Part shown: piece by piece, positions 27,918 through 38,500 of the stretch
Numbering within the stretch: the first letter of the stretch is position 1
Layout: every line of letters begins with the position of its first letter
Origin: Halosaccharopolyspora lacisalsi
Lineage (GTDB): Bacteria; Actinomycetota; Actinomycetes; Mycobacteriales; Pseudonocardiaceae
Direction: 5' to 3'
NCBI RefSeq assembly: GCF_014137975.1
Contig: NZ_JACGWZ010000002.1
Coordinates: 620,001-684,000 of the forward strand
DNA length: 64,000 nucleotides
The notes under the pieces: generated by a model
What the model saw: the letters and a program-made list of their open reading frames with translations, nothing else
Told to the model about the DNA's origin: nothing
Database searches by the model: none
Translations under genes and position numbers: made by a program

Positions 27918-28973
27918 ATGACCAGCTCCCCCGTGTCCGGCAGACGTGGCTTCCTGCTCGCCGGTGGCGCGCTCGGTGCGGGCACCCTGCTCGCCGGGTG
28001 CACTTCCAACGCCCCAGCCGGGGAGAAGCAGGACGCGGCCGTTTCCGGTGGTGGCGACAACGCCGCTCCCGGCAAGCAGGTCACCATCGGTTTCTCCGCC
28101 CCCGCCGCCGACCACGGTTGGCTGGCAGCGATGACCACCAACGCCCGCGCCCAAGCCGAGCAGTACTCCGATGTCACCTTCAACCTCACCGAGGGCAGCA
28201 ACGACGTCAACCAGCAGATCGCCCACGTGGAAACGCTGGTCAACCAGCAGGTCGACGTACTGGTGGTGCTGCCCAAGGACGGCAAGGCCCTGACCAACGC
28301 GGCCCGGCGGGCGATGGACGCGGGGATTCCGGTCGTCAACGTCGACCGGGTCTTCGACTCGCCCGAGGCCTACCGGGCCTGGATCGGCGGCGACAACTAC
28401 GGGATGGGCGCCAACGCCGCCGATTTCATCGCCGCCGAGCTCCGGCGGCGCGGCATCTCCGATCCGGTGATCGCCGAGATCGCCGGCACGGACTCGTTGC
28501 CGCTGACCCAGGAGCGCAGTAGCGGCTTCCGCGACGGGTTGTCCCAGCACGACCTGAGCGTGTCGCGCCGGGTGGCCGCCGATTTCACCGTGGAAAGCGG
28601 GCAACGCGAAGCCGCCAACCTGCTGCAGGCCTCCGATCGCATCGACGCGATCTGGAACCACGACGACGACCAGGGCATCGGGGTGCTCGCCGCGATCGAG
28701 GCCGCGGGCCGTGACGAGTTCTTCCTCGTCGGCGGCGCCGGGTCGAGCACCATGATGAAGCACATCCAGGCCGACAACAGGGTCGTCAAGGCGACTGTGC
28801 TCTACAGCCCGTCGATGGCCTCCTCCGCGGTCTCGCTGGCACGGCTGCTGGCCCAGGGCCGCGGCATGGCCGCTCTTGCCGAGCACGAGATCCCCCGCTC
28901 GATGACCACCTACTCGGCGGTGGTCACCAAGGCCAACGTCGAGGAGTACCTCGACCTCGGCTTCTCCTCCTGA
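27918..28973 (+). CDS. Sugar-binding lipoprotein of the ribose-type ABC transporter
   Basis: This is a 351-residue periplasmic-binding-protein type 1 lipoprotein. The signal combines a twin-arginine-like SGRRGFLL with a lipobox LAGC (Cys near residue 31). The two-lobed sugar-binding fold shows NQQIAHVETLVNQQVDVLVVLP and NVDRVFDSPEAY. It delivers substrate to the permease above, 55 bases upstream on the same strand. A ribose-like or rarer cyclitol substrate is possible; inositol-binding proteins belong to the same family. Confidence 0.93.
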   Translation: MTSSPVSGRRGFLLAGGALGAGTLLAGCTSNAPAGEKQDAAVSGGGDNAAPGKQVTIGFSAPAADHGWLAAMTTNARAQAEQYSDVTFNLTEGSNDVNQQIAHVETLVNQQVDVLVVLPKDGKALTNAARRAMDAGIPVVNVDRVFDSPEAYRAWIGGDNYGMGANAADFIAAELRRRGISDPVIAEIAGTDSLPLTQERSSGFRDGLSQHDLSVSRRVAADFTVESGQREAANLLQASDRIDAIWNHDDDQGIGVLAAIEAAGRDEFFLVGGAGSSTMMKHIQADNRVVKATVLYSPSMASSAVSLARLLAQGRGMAALAEHEIPRSMTTYSAVVTKANVEEYLDLGFSS

Positions 28974-29094
28974 GCTCCCGACCGCGGCGACGGAAAGGAC
29001 GCGAAAACCGAACAGTTCCCTTCGACCACCTGCCACCGGCGGTGCGTGGGACGACCCCACACGTCTCGGTGAGCGTGAGCACAAGGAACGAATC

Positions 29095-32000
29095 ATGCGC
29101 GAAGCAACCACGAACGAACCCGAATTATCGCACCGCAGTCGGTGGCGCACCCGGCTGCGGTCGACCGCGGTCGTCCTGCTGGCCACTCTCACCGGGCTGG
29201 CCGGCGGGATCACCGCGCAGGCGCACCCCGGACACGAGCACTCCGACGAACCCCAGGTGCTGGTGTTCTCCCGCACCGAGGGCTACCGGCACCAGTCCAT
29301 CCCCAGCGGAATCCGCACCATCGAACGCCTCGGTGACCGCAACGGCTTCACCGTCGAGACCACCGAGGACGCCGGCGCGTTCACCGACGCCAATCTCGAC
29401 CGCTTCGACGCGGTGGTGTGGTTGTCGACCACCGGTGACGTGCTCGACGACGAGCAGCAGGCCGCCTTCGAGCGCTACGTCCGCTCCGGCGGCGGCTACG
29501 CCGGAGTGCACGCCGCATCCGACACCGAGTACCAGTGGCCCTGGTACGGCGACCTGGTCGGTGCCTATTTCCGGTCGCACCCATCGATCCAGCAGGCCAC
29601 GGTCGACGTCGAGGACCGCGGGAACGTCTCCACCCGGCACCTTCCGAAGCGGTGGCAGCGCACCGACGAGTGGTACAACTACCGCGACAACCCGCGGGAG
29701 GACGTCCACGTACTGGCCTCCCTCGACGAGAGCACCTACAGGCCCGGGGCGGGCGCGATGGGGGACCACCCCATCGCCTGGTGTCACGACTTCGACGGTG
29801 GCCGCTCCTGGTACACCGGCGGAGGGCACACCGAGGAGTCCTACACGGACCCGAAGTTCGTCCGCCATCTGCTCGGCGGGATCCGCACCGCCATCGGTTC
29901 CCCCGAGGCGAACTGCGGCGCTCCGGGAAAGCCCGAGAACCCCGGCAACCCCGGTAAGCAGCAGCCTCCCCCGGACTCCGCCTTCGAACAGCTCACCCTG
30001 GCCAAGGGCGAGCGCGAGGTCGGCGAACCCATGGCGATGGCCGTGCTGCCGGACCGTCGGGTCCTGCACACCTCCCGCAGCGGGGAGGTGTACCTGACCA
30101 CGCCACGGGGCAGCACCACCCAGGCCGCCCGGGTTCCGGTGTACAACCACGACGAGGACGGGCTCCAGGGCATCGCCGTCGACCCGAACTTCGCCGAGAA
30201 CCGCTGGGTGTACCTCTACTACGCCCCGGAACTGGACACTCCACCCGGTGACGCGCCGAAGCAGGGCGATCCCGCGGACTTCGCCCCGTTCGAGGGCCAC
30301 AACCAGCTCTCCCGGTTCAAACTGGTCGACGGGAAGCTGGACATGGCCAGCGAACAGCAGATCCTGCGGGTCAACACCGACCGGGGCCTGTGCTGCCACG
30401 CAGGCGGGGAGATCGACTTCGCGCAGGGCGACCTGTACCTGTCCACCGGCGACGACACCAACCCGTTCGCCTCCAACGGCTACACCCCCATCGACGAGCG
30501 CGCCGACCGCAACCCCGCGTTCGACGCGCAACGCTCGGCGGGCAACACCAACGACCTGCGCGGCAAGCTCCTGCGGATCACGGTCCAGCCGGACGGCAGC
30601 TACACCGTTCCCGAGGGCAACCTGTTCCCCGAATCCGAGGACCCGGACGACAAGACCCGCCCGGAGATCTACGCGATGGGTTTTCGCAACCCGTTCCGGT
30701 TCTCCGTGGACGAGGAGACCGGCTGGATCCACCTCGGTGACTACGGACCCGACGCGGGCTCGTCCGATCCCGACCGGGGCCCCGGTGGCACCGTCGAGTT
30801 CAACCTGATCAAAAAACCCGGCAACTACGGCTGGCCGTACTGCGTCGGCGACAACAAGCCGTTCGTCGACTACGACTTCGCCACCGGCGAGTCGGGGGAG
30901 CCGTTCGACTGCGCGGCACCGAAGAACACCAGTCCCCACAACACCGGTCTGGTCGACCTGCCCCCGGTGCAGCCGGCCTGGCTTCCCTACGACGACGGGT
31001 CGGTGCCCGCGCTGGGCTCGGGTCCGGAGTCGCCGATGGGTGGGCCGACCTACCACTACGATCCGTCGCTGAAGTCGCCGACGAAGTTCCCGAAGTACTT
31101 CGACGACAAGGTCTTCAACTACGAGTGGGACCGAGGTTGGATCAAGGAGTTCACGCTCGGGAAGAACGGCGGGCTCACCGGGATCAAGCCGTTCTTCGCG
31201 TCCATGGACCTGATCCGGCCGATGAACCTGGAGTTCGGTCCGCAGGGGTCGCTGTACGTGCTGGACTACGGCAGCAGCTACTTCGGTGGCGCCGCGGACT
31301 CCGCGCTGTACCGCATCGACCACAGCCCCGATTCGAAGACACCGGACGTCTCCGTCACCGCGGACAAGACGTCCGGGCGGGCACCGCTGACGGTGACCTT
31401 CGACCCGGCCGGCACCGAGGATCCTGAGGGCGAGAAGCTCAGCTACGCGTGGGACTTCACCGACGACGGCACCGTCGACTCCACCGAGGCGGGGCCGGTG
31501 AGCTTCACCTACGAGCAGCGCGGTGCGTACACGGCGACGCTCGCGGTGACCGACGCCGACGGCAAGACCGGTTACGCCGGTGTGCGGATCGTCGTCGGCA
31601 ACACCCCACCCCAGGTCCAGCTCGAACTGCCACCCACGGGCGGAACCTTCGCCTTCGGTGATCAGGTGCCGTTCGAGGTCACCGTCACCGACGCCGAGGA
31701 CACCGAGATCGACTGCTCCCGGGTGAAGGTCTCCTACGCCCTCGGCCACGACACCCACGCCCACCCGCTCAGCGAGGCGACCGGGTGCAAGGGAGTCATC
31801 GAGACCCCCGCCGACGAGGGGCACGGCCTCGACGCCGACCTCTTCGGCGTCATCAAGGCCACCTACACCGACTCCGGTTCCGGGGATCTGCCGCCGGTCC
31901 GGGGTTCCGAGCGGATCGTGCTGCAGCCCAAGAACAAGCAGGCCGAGTTCTTCGACGAGGCCCAGGGCGTCGAGCTCGTCGAGGAGCCCGGGGCCGCCGG

Positions 32001-32388
32001 TGGCACCAAGGTCGGTGCGATCGACCCGGGTGACTGGATCTCCGTGGACCCGGTGGACCTCACCGGTGTCGAGGGCATCGGCTACCGGGTCTCGGCGTCC
32101 GGTTCCGGTGGCACCGTCGAGGTCCGCTCCGGCGCCCCCGACGGTCCGCTCGTCAGCACCGCCGAGGTGCCCGGCAGCGGGACGAGCTACGTCGACATCG
32201 CACCGGCGGCGGTGACCGACCGGAGCCACTCCGGGCCGCTGTACTTCGTGTTCCGGGGGGCGGGGAGCGATCTGCTGGCCCTGGACGAGATCCACTTCTC
32301 CGGGCCCGGCGTGTCCGGTTCGGTTTCGGCCGAACAGCTGCGGTCCAAGCGGGTCGCACAGGGCACGCTGCCGCGCGGCGACCGATGA
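29095..32388 (+). CDS. Secreted ThuA / sorbosone-dehydrogenase / PKD / CBM6-like multidomain protein
   Basis: This is a 1097-residue exported protein. After a signal sequence ending near AQA (about 44), a ThuA-like domain (about 53-268; EGYRHQSIPSGI, AGVHAASDTEYQW) is followed by a glucose/sorbosone dehydrogenase beta-propeller (about 297-743) with the CCHAGG and GFRNPFRFS motifs. A PKD domain (about 755-834), an Ig-like segment and a carbohydrate-binding CBM6-like C-terminus (about 951-1075) complete it. The propeller family uses PQQ or related cofactors to oxidise sugars; ThuA is tied to 3-keto-disaccharide use. The exact substrate is unknown. Confidence 0.9.
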   Translation: MREATTNEPELSHRSRWRTRLRSTAVVLLATLTGLAGGITAQAHPGHEHSDEPQVLVFSRTEGYRHQSIPSGIRTIERLGDRNGFTVETTEDAGAFTDANLDRFDAVVWLSTTGDVLDDEQQAAFERYVRSGGGYAGVHAASDTEYQWPWYGDLVGAYFRSHPSIQQATVDVEDRGNVSTRHLPKRWQRTDEWYNYRDNPREDVHVLASLDESTYRPGAGAMGDHPIAWCHDFDGGRSWYTGGGHTEESYTDPKFVRHLLGGIRTAIGSPEANCGAPGKPENPGNPGKQQPPPDSAFEQLTLAKGEREVGEPMAMAVLPDRRVLHTSRSGEVYLTTPRGSTTQAARVPVYNHDEDGLQGIAVDPNFAENRWVYLYYAPELDTPPGDAPKQGDPADFAPFEGHNQLSRFKLVDGKLDMASEQQILRVNTDRGLCCHAGGEIDFAQGDLYLSTGDDTNPFASNGYTPIDERADRNPAFDAQRSAGNTNDLRGKLLRITVQPDGSYTVPEGNLFPESEDPDDKTRPEIYAMGFRNPFRFSVDEETGWIHLGDYGPDAGSSDPDRGPGGTVEFNLIKKPGNYGWPYCVGDNKPFVDYDFATGESGEPFDCAAPKNTSPHNTGLVDLPPVQPAWLPYDDGSVPALGSGPESPMGGPTYHYDPSLKSPTKFPKYFDDKVFNYEWDRGWIKEFTLGKNGGLTGIKPFFASMDLIRPMNLEFGPQGSLYVLDYGSSYFGGAADSALYRIDHSPDSKTPDVSVTADKTSGRAPLTVTFDPAGTEDPEGEKLSYAWDFTDDGTVDSTEAGPVSFTYEQRGAYTATLAVTDADGKTGYAGVRIVVGNTPPQVQLELPPTGGTFAFGDQVPFEVTVTDAEDTEIDCSRVKVSYALGHDTHAHPLSEATGCKGVIETPADEGHGLDADLFGVIKATYTDSGSGDLPPVRGSERIVLQPKNKQAEFFDEAQGVELVEEPGAAGGTKVGAIDPGDWISVDPVDLTGVEGIGYRVSASGSGGTVEVRSGAPDGPLVSTAEVPGSGTSYVDIAPAAVTDRSHSGPLYFVFRGAGSDLLALDEIHFSGPGVSGSVSAEQLRSKRVAQGTLPRGDR

Positions 32389-32394
32389 TGCGGG

Positions 32395-32424
32395 CCGGGG
32401 GGTCGCGGTCTCGCGACCCCCCGG
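32395..32424 (+). terminator. Strong GC hairpin between ThuA-type gene and isomerase gene
   Basis: CCGGGGGGTCGCG and CGCGACCCCCCGG form a perfect 13-bp stem with a GTCT loop, starting 7 bases after the ThuA-type stop and followed by TTCCCC. It should terminate or partly attenuate transcription, giving the upstream transporter/ThuA genes higher expression than the following ones. Confidence 0.6.
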
Positions 32425-32478
32425 TTCCCCCGACCCCACGCAAACCGTTTGCGAAAAACTCTTCCCCGAGGAGAACCG

Positions 32479-33321
32479 ATGAACGAGCCGCTTTCCCGCC
32501 GATCACTGCTGACCTCCGCGGGCACCGTGGCGGGACTGGGCGCCGTGGCCGCGCTCGGCATCGCACCGGCCGCCGCCGCCCACCACGGCGGCATCCCCCG
32601 CCACAAGATCAGCATCCAGCTCTACACGCTGCGCTCCCTGCTGGACGACGATCTCGAAGGCACCCTCGCCGCGCTGGCCTCCATCGGCTACCGCACCGTC
32701 GAGCTCGCCGGGCTCCACGGGCGCACCGCGCGGGAGTTCCGCGACCTGCTGGACCACTACGGCCTCCGAGCCACGTCCAACCACGCCGGCATCGACGGGG
32801 ACGTTCCCGCCCTCCTGGAGGACGCCCGTGTGCTGGGCAACCACTACATCGACGTCCCCTACGCCGATTTCGACACCGCCGAGCAGTGGCACCGCTTCGC
32901 CGAGCGGCTCAACGAGGTCGGTGAGGCCGCGCGGAGGCGCGGGCTGCGACTGGGTTACCACAACCACGACCACGAATTCGCCACCGTCGACGGCCAGCAA
33001 CCCTTCACGATCCTCGCCGAACGCACCGACCCGCGTCTCGTGCACTTCGAACTCGACGTGTACTGGGCCGTCGCGGCCGGACAGGACCCCGTCGAGATGG
33101 TTCGGCGGCACCGTGGGCGCATTCGCCAGCTGCACGTCAAGGACCGCTCCCCCGCGGGCTCCATGGTCGACCCGGGCGCGGGCACCATCGACTTCCCCGC
33201 TCTCATCGACGTCGCCCGCACTCACGGCGCCCGCGAGTACATCGTCGAGCACGACCACCCGGGCCGGCCGCTGAACACGGCCGAAGTGGGCTACGCCTAC
33301 CTCGACCACCTCGACTTCTGA
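32479..33321 (+). CDS. Tat-exported sugar isomerase/epimerase-like TIM-barrel protein
   Basis: This 280-residue protein carries a twin-arginine signal (LSRRSLLTSAGTVAG, cleavage near residue 35) and a xylose-isomerase-like TIM barrel (KISIQLYTLRSLL, GYHNHDHEF, LDVYWAVAAG, RQLHVKDRS, IVEHDHPG). The conserved His, Asp and Glu positions fit a metal-dependent active site. Family members include sugar epimerases and 3-keto-glycoside-cleaving enzymes. Export by Tat is unusual for an isomerase of sugar phosphates, so a free or glycosidic sugar is the more likely substrate. GAGGAGA precedes the ATG. Confidence 0.88.
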   Translation: MNEPLSRRSLLTSAGTVAGLGAVAALGIAPAAAAHHGGIPRHKISIQLYTLRSLLDDDLEGTLAALASIGYRTVELAGLHGRTAREFRDLLDHYGLRATSNHAGIDGDVPALLEDARVLGNHYIDVPYADFDTAEQWHRFAERLNEVGEAARRRGLRLGYHNHDHEFATVDGQQPFTILAERTDPRLVHFELDVYWAVAAGQDPVEMVRRHRGRIRQLHVKDRSPAGSMVDPGAGTIDFPALIDVARTHGAREYIVEHDHPGRPLNTAEVGYAYLDHLDF

Positions 33322-33364
33322 CCAGTCGGCACCCGAGACGGTGCCACCGAGAAAGGACGAACGC

Positions 33365-34552
33365 GTGGCAACAGCAAGCAGCGCGGCGTCGACACCGACG
33401 CTGGGCGTGGGAATGATCGGGTACTCGTTCATGGGTGCCGTGCACTCCCACGCGTGGCGCAGCGCCGGACGGTTCTTCTCCCTGCCGCTGGACATCCGCA
33501 TGTCCGTGCTCTGCGGCCGGACCCCGGAGGCGGTGGCCTCGGCGGCCACGACCATGGGGTGGTCCTCGTCGCAGACCGACTGGAGGGAGGTGCTCACCCG
33601 CGACGACGTGGACCTGGTGGACGTGTGCACCCCGGGATCCAACCACGCCGAGATCGCGATCGCGGCCCTGAACGCGGGCAAGCACGTGCTGTGCGAGAAG
33701 CCCCTGGCCAACACCGTCGACGAGGCTCGGGAAATGGCGCGGGCCGCGCGCCGCGCGGAGAGATCCGGCGTGCGGGCGATGGTCGGCTTCAACTACCGGC
33801 GACTGCCCGCCACGGCCCTGGCGCGCCGGCTCGTGGACCAGGGGCGGATCGGCGCGGTGCGTCACGTGCGGGCCCAGTACCTGCAGGACTTCATCACCGA
33901 TCCGACCTTCCCGCTGGTGTGGCGGCTGCGCAAGGAGCAGGCCGGTTCCGGTGCCCTGGGCGACATCGGCGCGCACATCGTGGACCTCACGCAGTTCGTC
34001 ACCGGCGAGCACATCACCGGTGTCTCCGGGATGACCGAGACCTTCGTCGAGCGACGGCCGCTGCCCGAGGACGCCACCGAGTACGGCGACGTGACCGTCG
34101 ACGACGCCGCGACGTTCCTGGCCCGGTTCTCCGGTGGAGCACTGGCGACGTTCGAGGCGACGCGGTTGGCCACCGGCCGCAAGAACGCGCTGCGCATCGA
34201 GATCAACGGGGAGCTCGGCAGCCTGGCCTTCGACCTGGAGCGGCTCAACGAGCTGGAGTTCCACGACGCCACCGAGCCGGATGCGACGGCGGGATTCCGG
34301 CGAATCCTGGTCACCGAGGCCGACCATCCCTACATGGAGGCGTGGTGGCCACCGGGCCACGGCCTCGGCTACGAGCACACCTTCACCCACGAGGTCACCG
34401 ATCTGGTTCGCGACCTGGCCGAGGGCGTACCACCACGTCCGTCCTTCTCGGACGGACTGCGCGTCCAACGGGTCCTGGAGGCCGTGGAGCACAGCGCCCA
34501 CGACTCCGGCCGGTGGACTCCCCTTCCGGACGACGACGCGGAGGAACCATGA
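33365..34552 (+). CDS. Gfo/Idh/MocA-family sugar oxidoreductase
   Basis: This is a 395-residue NAD(P)-dependent dehydrogenase. The Rossmann start is GVGMIGYSFMGAVHSHAW near residue 16. The family motif CEKPLANTVDEA is near 112, and the C-terminal alpha/beta domain carries GDIGAHIVDLTQF with the usual His. There is no signal peptide, so it is cytoplasmic. Enzymes of this group oxidise sugars, inositols or 3-position hydroxyls of glycosides. The GTG start has AGAAAGGACG upstream. Its stop overlaps the copper oxidase start (ATGA). Confidence 0.92.
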   Translation: MATASSAASTPTLGVGMIGYSFMGAVHSHAWRSAGRFFSLPLDIRMSVLCGRTPEAVASAATTMGWSSSQTDWREVLTRDDVDLVDVCTPGSNHAEIAIAALNAGKHVLCEKPLANTVDEAREMARAARRAERSGVRAMVGFNYRRLPATALARRLVDQGRIGAVRHVRAQYLQDFITDPTFPLVWRLRKEQAGSGALGDIGAHIVDLTQFVTGEHITGVSGMTETFVERRPLPEDATEYGDVTVDDAATFLARFSGGALATFEATRLATGRKNALRIEINGELGSLAFDLERLNELEFHDATEPDATAGFRRILVTEADHPYMEAWWPPGHGLGYEHTFTHEVTDLVRDLAEGVPPRPSFSDGLRVQRVLEAVEHSAHDSGRWTPLPDDDAEEP

Positions 34553-35538
34553 CCGACCATCCGTCCCGCGCGGGCGCATCCCCGTTCAGGCAACTGTCCC
34601 GCCGCTCCGTGCTGGCCGGTGCCACGGCGAGCGCCGTCGTCCCGGTCACCGCGATGAACGGCGTTCCCGCCGCGGCCGCTCCCGCGAAACGCGGCGACAC
34701 CCGGCGAATCACGATGTACGCCGAGGAACTGCCCAACGGCTTGATCGGCTACGGGACGTCCCCCGGCGAGGCCACCGTTCCGGGGCCGGTCCTGGAGATG
34801 TGGGAGGGGGACACCCTCGAGATCGAGCTGGTCAACAACACCGACCGGAAACTGTCGATCCACCCGCACGGAGTGGACTACGACGTCGACTCCGACGGGA
34901 CCCCGCTCAACGCCTCCGTCAACGAGCCCGGCCAACGGCGTACGTACGTCTGGCACAGCCACGGGCCGTACAAGGCCAAGGGCAACAGGTGGATGCCGGG
35001 CAGCGCGGGTTACTGGCACTACCACGATCACGCCATGGGGACGCCACACGGCACCGAGGGGATCAACAAGGGGCTCTACGGTGCGTTGATCGTCCGCCGC
35101 AAGGGCGACGTCCTGCCCGACCGGCGGTTCACGGTCGTGTTCAACGGCATGACGATCAACAACCGGACGGCCCCGGACGCGCCGCTGTTCCGGGCCCGGC
35201 TCGGTGAACGGGTGGAGTTCGTCGCGATCGGGCAAGGCGACCTCTTCCACACGTTCCACATGCACGCTCATCGCTGGACCGACAACCGCACCGGCATGCT
35301 CGAGGGCCCGCACGACACGAGTCCGTCGATCGACAACAAGGACCTCAACCCCGGTTCCTCGTTCGGTTTCCAGGTGATCGCCGGCGACGGCGTCGGACCG
35401 GGTGCCTGGATGTACCACTGCCACGTGCAGTTCCACTCCGACCAGGGGATGGCCGGAATCTTCCTCGTGCTCAACGAGGACGGCAGTGTGCCGGAAGGAG
35501 CGCAGGCGGCGCTGGACCGCTACCGCGATCAGGGCTGA
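34549..35538 (+). CDS. Tat-secreted two-domain multicopper oxidase
   Basis: This is a 329-residue exported copper oxidase of the small-laccase type. A twin-arginine leader (LSRRSVLAGATASA) precedes two cupredoxin domains. Copper ligands are seen as HPHGVD, WHSHG, HYHDH, HTFHMHAH and the C-terminal HCHVQFHSDQGM, i.e. the T1 and T2/T3 sites. Two-domain members form trimers and reduce O2 to water while oxidising phenols or electron-carrier proteins. It is coupled to the Gfo/Idh gene, and a cupredoxin protein lies downstream. Confidence 0.92.
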   Translation: MTDHPSRAGASPFRQLSRRSVLAGATASAVVPVTAMNGVPAAAAPAKRGDTRRITMYAEELPNGLIGYGTSPGEATVPGPVLEMWEGDTLEIELVNNTDRKLSIHPHGVDYDVDSDGTPLNASVNEPGQRRTYVWHSHGPYKAKGNRWMPGSAGYWHYHDHAMGTPHGTEGINKGLYGALIVRRKGDVLPDRRFTVVFNGMTINNRTAPDAPLFRARLGERVEFVAIGQGDLFHTFHMHAHRWTDNRTGMLEGPHDTSPSIDNKDLNPGSSFGFQVIAGDGVGPGAWMYHCHVQFHSDQGMAGIFLVLNEDGSVPEGAQAALDRYRDQG

Positions 35539-35593
35539 TCTCCGGATGTTTCGACTCCCTCCGACCACGACACGCGAGAACGAAGGAGCGACC

Positions 35594-38500
35594 ATGGATC
35601 GAAGACTGGTCCTCGGTGCGGGGCGCGCACAGCCCGCGAGGTGGCGACACGTCGTCCGACTGGCACTGAGCGCCGCACTGGCACTGGGATTCGCGACGAT
35701 GCCCACCGCCGCCGCTGCCGACCCCTCCGGCGAACCGGCGCGGCAGGGGAAACCGGAAAGCCCCGATCGCGTCCCGAAGGCGGCGGTGAACGTCCTGGTC
35801 TTCCACGGCCCGGCAGCCGAGCAGCGCGACCCGGTCGCCCGGGCCACCTCGGCGGTCGAGGAGCTGGGCGGGAAGCACGGTTTCACCGTCGACGAATCCA
35901 CGGATCCGAACGTGTTCACCTCCGAGAACCTGGACCGGTATCGCGGCGTGGTGTTCCTCTCCGCCAACGGGGTGACGCTGAACTCCGCGCAGCGGACCGC
36001 TTTCCAGGAGTACATCAACGACGGCGGCGGATTCCTCGGCGTCCACGACGCCGCACGGGCGCAGGCCGCCTCCGACTGGTTCACCGGCCTGATCGGCACC
36101 CGGCCCGCATCCGGTCAGAGCCAGGAGCAGGAGGCCGTCGTCAGCCTCGTCGACCGGCAGCACCCAGCCAACGCGGAGCTGCCGCTGACCTGGACCAGAT
36201 CCGACCGGTGGCTGAACTGGGAGCCCAATCCGCTCGGCGAGGTCCACACGGTCGCTCAGGTCAAGGAGAAGACCTACGACCCGGGCCAGGGCTCCAACGG
36301 GGCGTTCCACCCGATCTCGTGGTGCCGCGATTACGAGGGCGGACGCTCGTTCTACACCGGAATGGGCGGTACCGAGCACAGCTACACCGAGGCGAAGTTC
36401 CGCAGCCACCTGCTCGGCGCCATCCAGTGGACGACCGGGATGGTCCGCGGTGACTGCCAGGCCACCATCGCGTCGAACTACGAGGTCGAACAGCTGAGCG
36501 GCAAGAACCAGCCCGGCCAGCTCGACCAGCACGGCGAGATGCACGGCCTGACCATCGCCGAGGACGGCACGGTCTTCTACATCGGCAAGGCGGCCTGCTC
36601 GTCCGGCCCCGTGCCCGATTGGAGCAATCCCGAGGTCGGACTCGGCTGCGGCACCATCCACCAGTGGGATCCGGATACCAAGAGCGTCAAGCTGCTGACG
36701 ACCCTGGAGGTGTTCGGCAACCGGGGCAGCGGCAACGAGCTGGTCAAGAGCGAGGAAGGCCTCGTCGGCATCACCCTCGACCCCGACTTCGCCGACAACG
36801 GCTGGATCTACACCTACTGGATGCCGCACGACTCCATCGACCGCGACAAGCGGATCGGCAAGCGCACGGTCTCGCGACTGACCTACGACTTCGCCACGGA
36901 GGCGATCGACAAGAGCACCCGCGTGGACCTCCTGCAGTGGAACGCCCAGATCCACAGCTGCTGCCACGCCGGCGGAGGCATGGACTTCGACGAGGAGGGC
37001 AACCTCTACGTCGCCGTCGGTGACAACAACTCCTCCCGCGGCTCCGAAGGGTACTCCGGCAACAACTGGACCAAGGACTACAAGGGGCTGTCCTTCCAGG
37101 ACGCTCGCCGGACGTCGGGCAACACGAACAACCTCAACGGCAAGATCCTGCGCATTCACCCGGAGGACGACGGCTCCTACACGATCCCCGAGGGGAACCT
37201 GTTCCCCGAGTCCGAGGACCCGGGCGACAAGACCCGCCCCGAGATCTACGTGATGGGCGTCCGCAACCCCACGCGGCTGCACGTCGACGCCGAGACCGGC
37301 CGGCTGCACACGGGGTGGGTCGGTCCGGACGCCTACACCCCGAGCCCGGTGTGGGGCCCGGCGAAGTACGAGACCGCGACGATCATCAGCTCCGCGGGCA
37401 ACCAGGGCTGGCCCTACTGCATGGGCAACCAACAGCCCTACCGCAACCGCAGCAACGACGACGCCGGCGTCCCGACCAACTGGTACGACTGCGACGACCC
37501 GAAGAACACCTCACCGCGCAACACCGGCCTCGTCGACATCCCGCCCGTCCGGGACAACATGATCTGGTACTCCCCGCAGGGCGGCGGCCCGACCTTCCCC
37601 GAGCGCGGTGACGACAGCGGAGTTCCGACGTACGAGCAGCAGGACGCCACCTACACCCAGCCCTACGTCAAGGGCGGCGCCCAAGCCGTCATGCCGGGGC
37701 CGACCTACCACCGGTCGGGGGTCGAGGCCGACAGCGGTGTCGCGTGGCCGAAGTACTGGAACGACAAGTGGCTCATCGGCGACCAGTCCAACTCCGGCAA
37801 CCGCGTCGCGGTCACCACCGACCCCGCCAAGGTCGAGCAGCAGGCGCCCCCGGCCTTCGCCGAGAGCCTGAGCCGGATCATCCCCGCCGGCGGCGACGAC
37901 AAGCAGCTCCAGAGCTGGATGGGAGCCAAGTTCGGTCCGGACGGTGCCCTCTACATGATCGACTACGGCAGCGGCTTCTTCACCCTGGACGACAACCAGA
38001 AGCTGCTCCGCATCACCTACCAGGGCGGACCGGCCACACCGGCACCGACCGCGTCGGTGCAGCCGACCGCACAGAACACCCCGATGAAGATGGCCTTCAA
38101 CGGGGAGGACTCCGGGGGCGTGTCCTACACCTGGGACTTCGGTGACGGCAGCGCGCCCTCGCACGAGGCCGATCCGACCCACACCTACACCGAGGGAGGC
38201 ACCTACACCGCGACGCTGACGGTGACCTACGCCGACGGCGAAAAGACGACCACGCGGACCGAGGTCACCGTCGGGTGCACGGCCCCCGACTCCCGGCCGA
38301 CGGTCCGGCTGCGGGACACCGACACGGGTGTGGCCAACCACCGGGTCGGGGGCGGCTGCACGATCAACGACCTGATCGACGACGAGCGCGACTGGTCCGG
38401 CCACGGCGCGTTCGTCAGCCATCTCAACGACCTGACCAAGCAGTTGCGGAAGGACGGCGTCCTCAGCGGTCGCGAGCGCGGGATGCTCTCCCGCGCGGCC

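Noticed and set aside
29125-32439. An 1104-residue minus-strand open frame opposite the first ThuA protein
   Set aside because: The plus-strand protein has clear domains and a signal peptide; the antisense frame is Val/Gly/Arg-rich low-complexity sequence typical of high-GC shadows.
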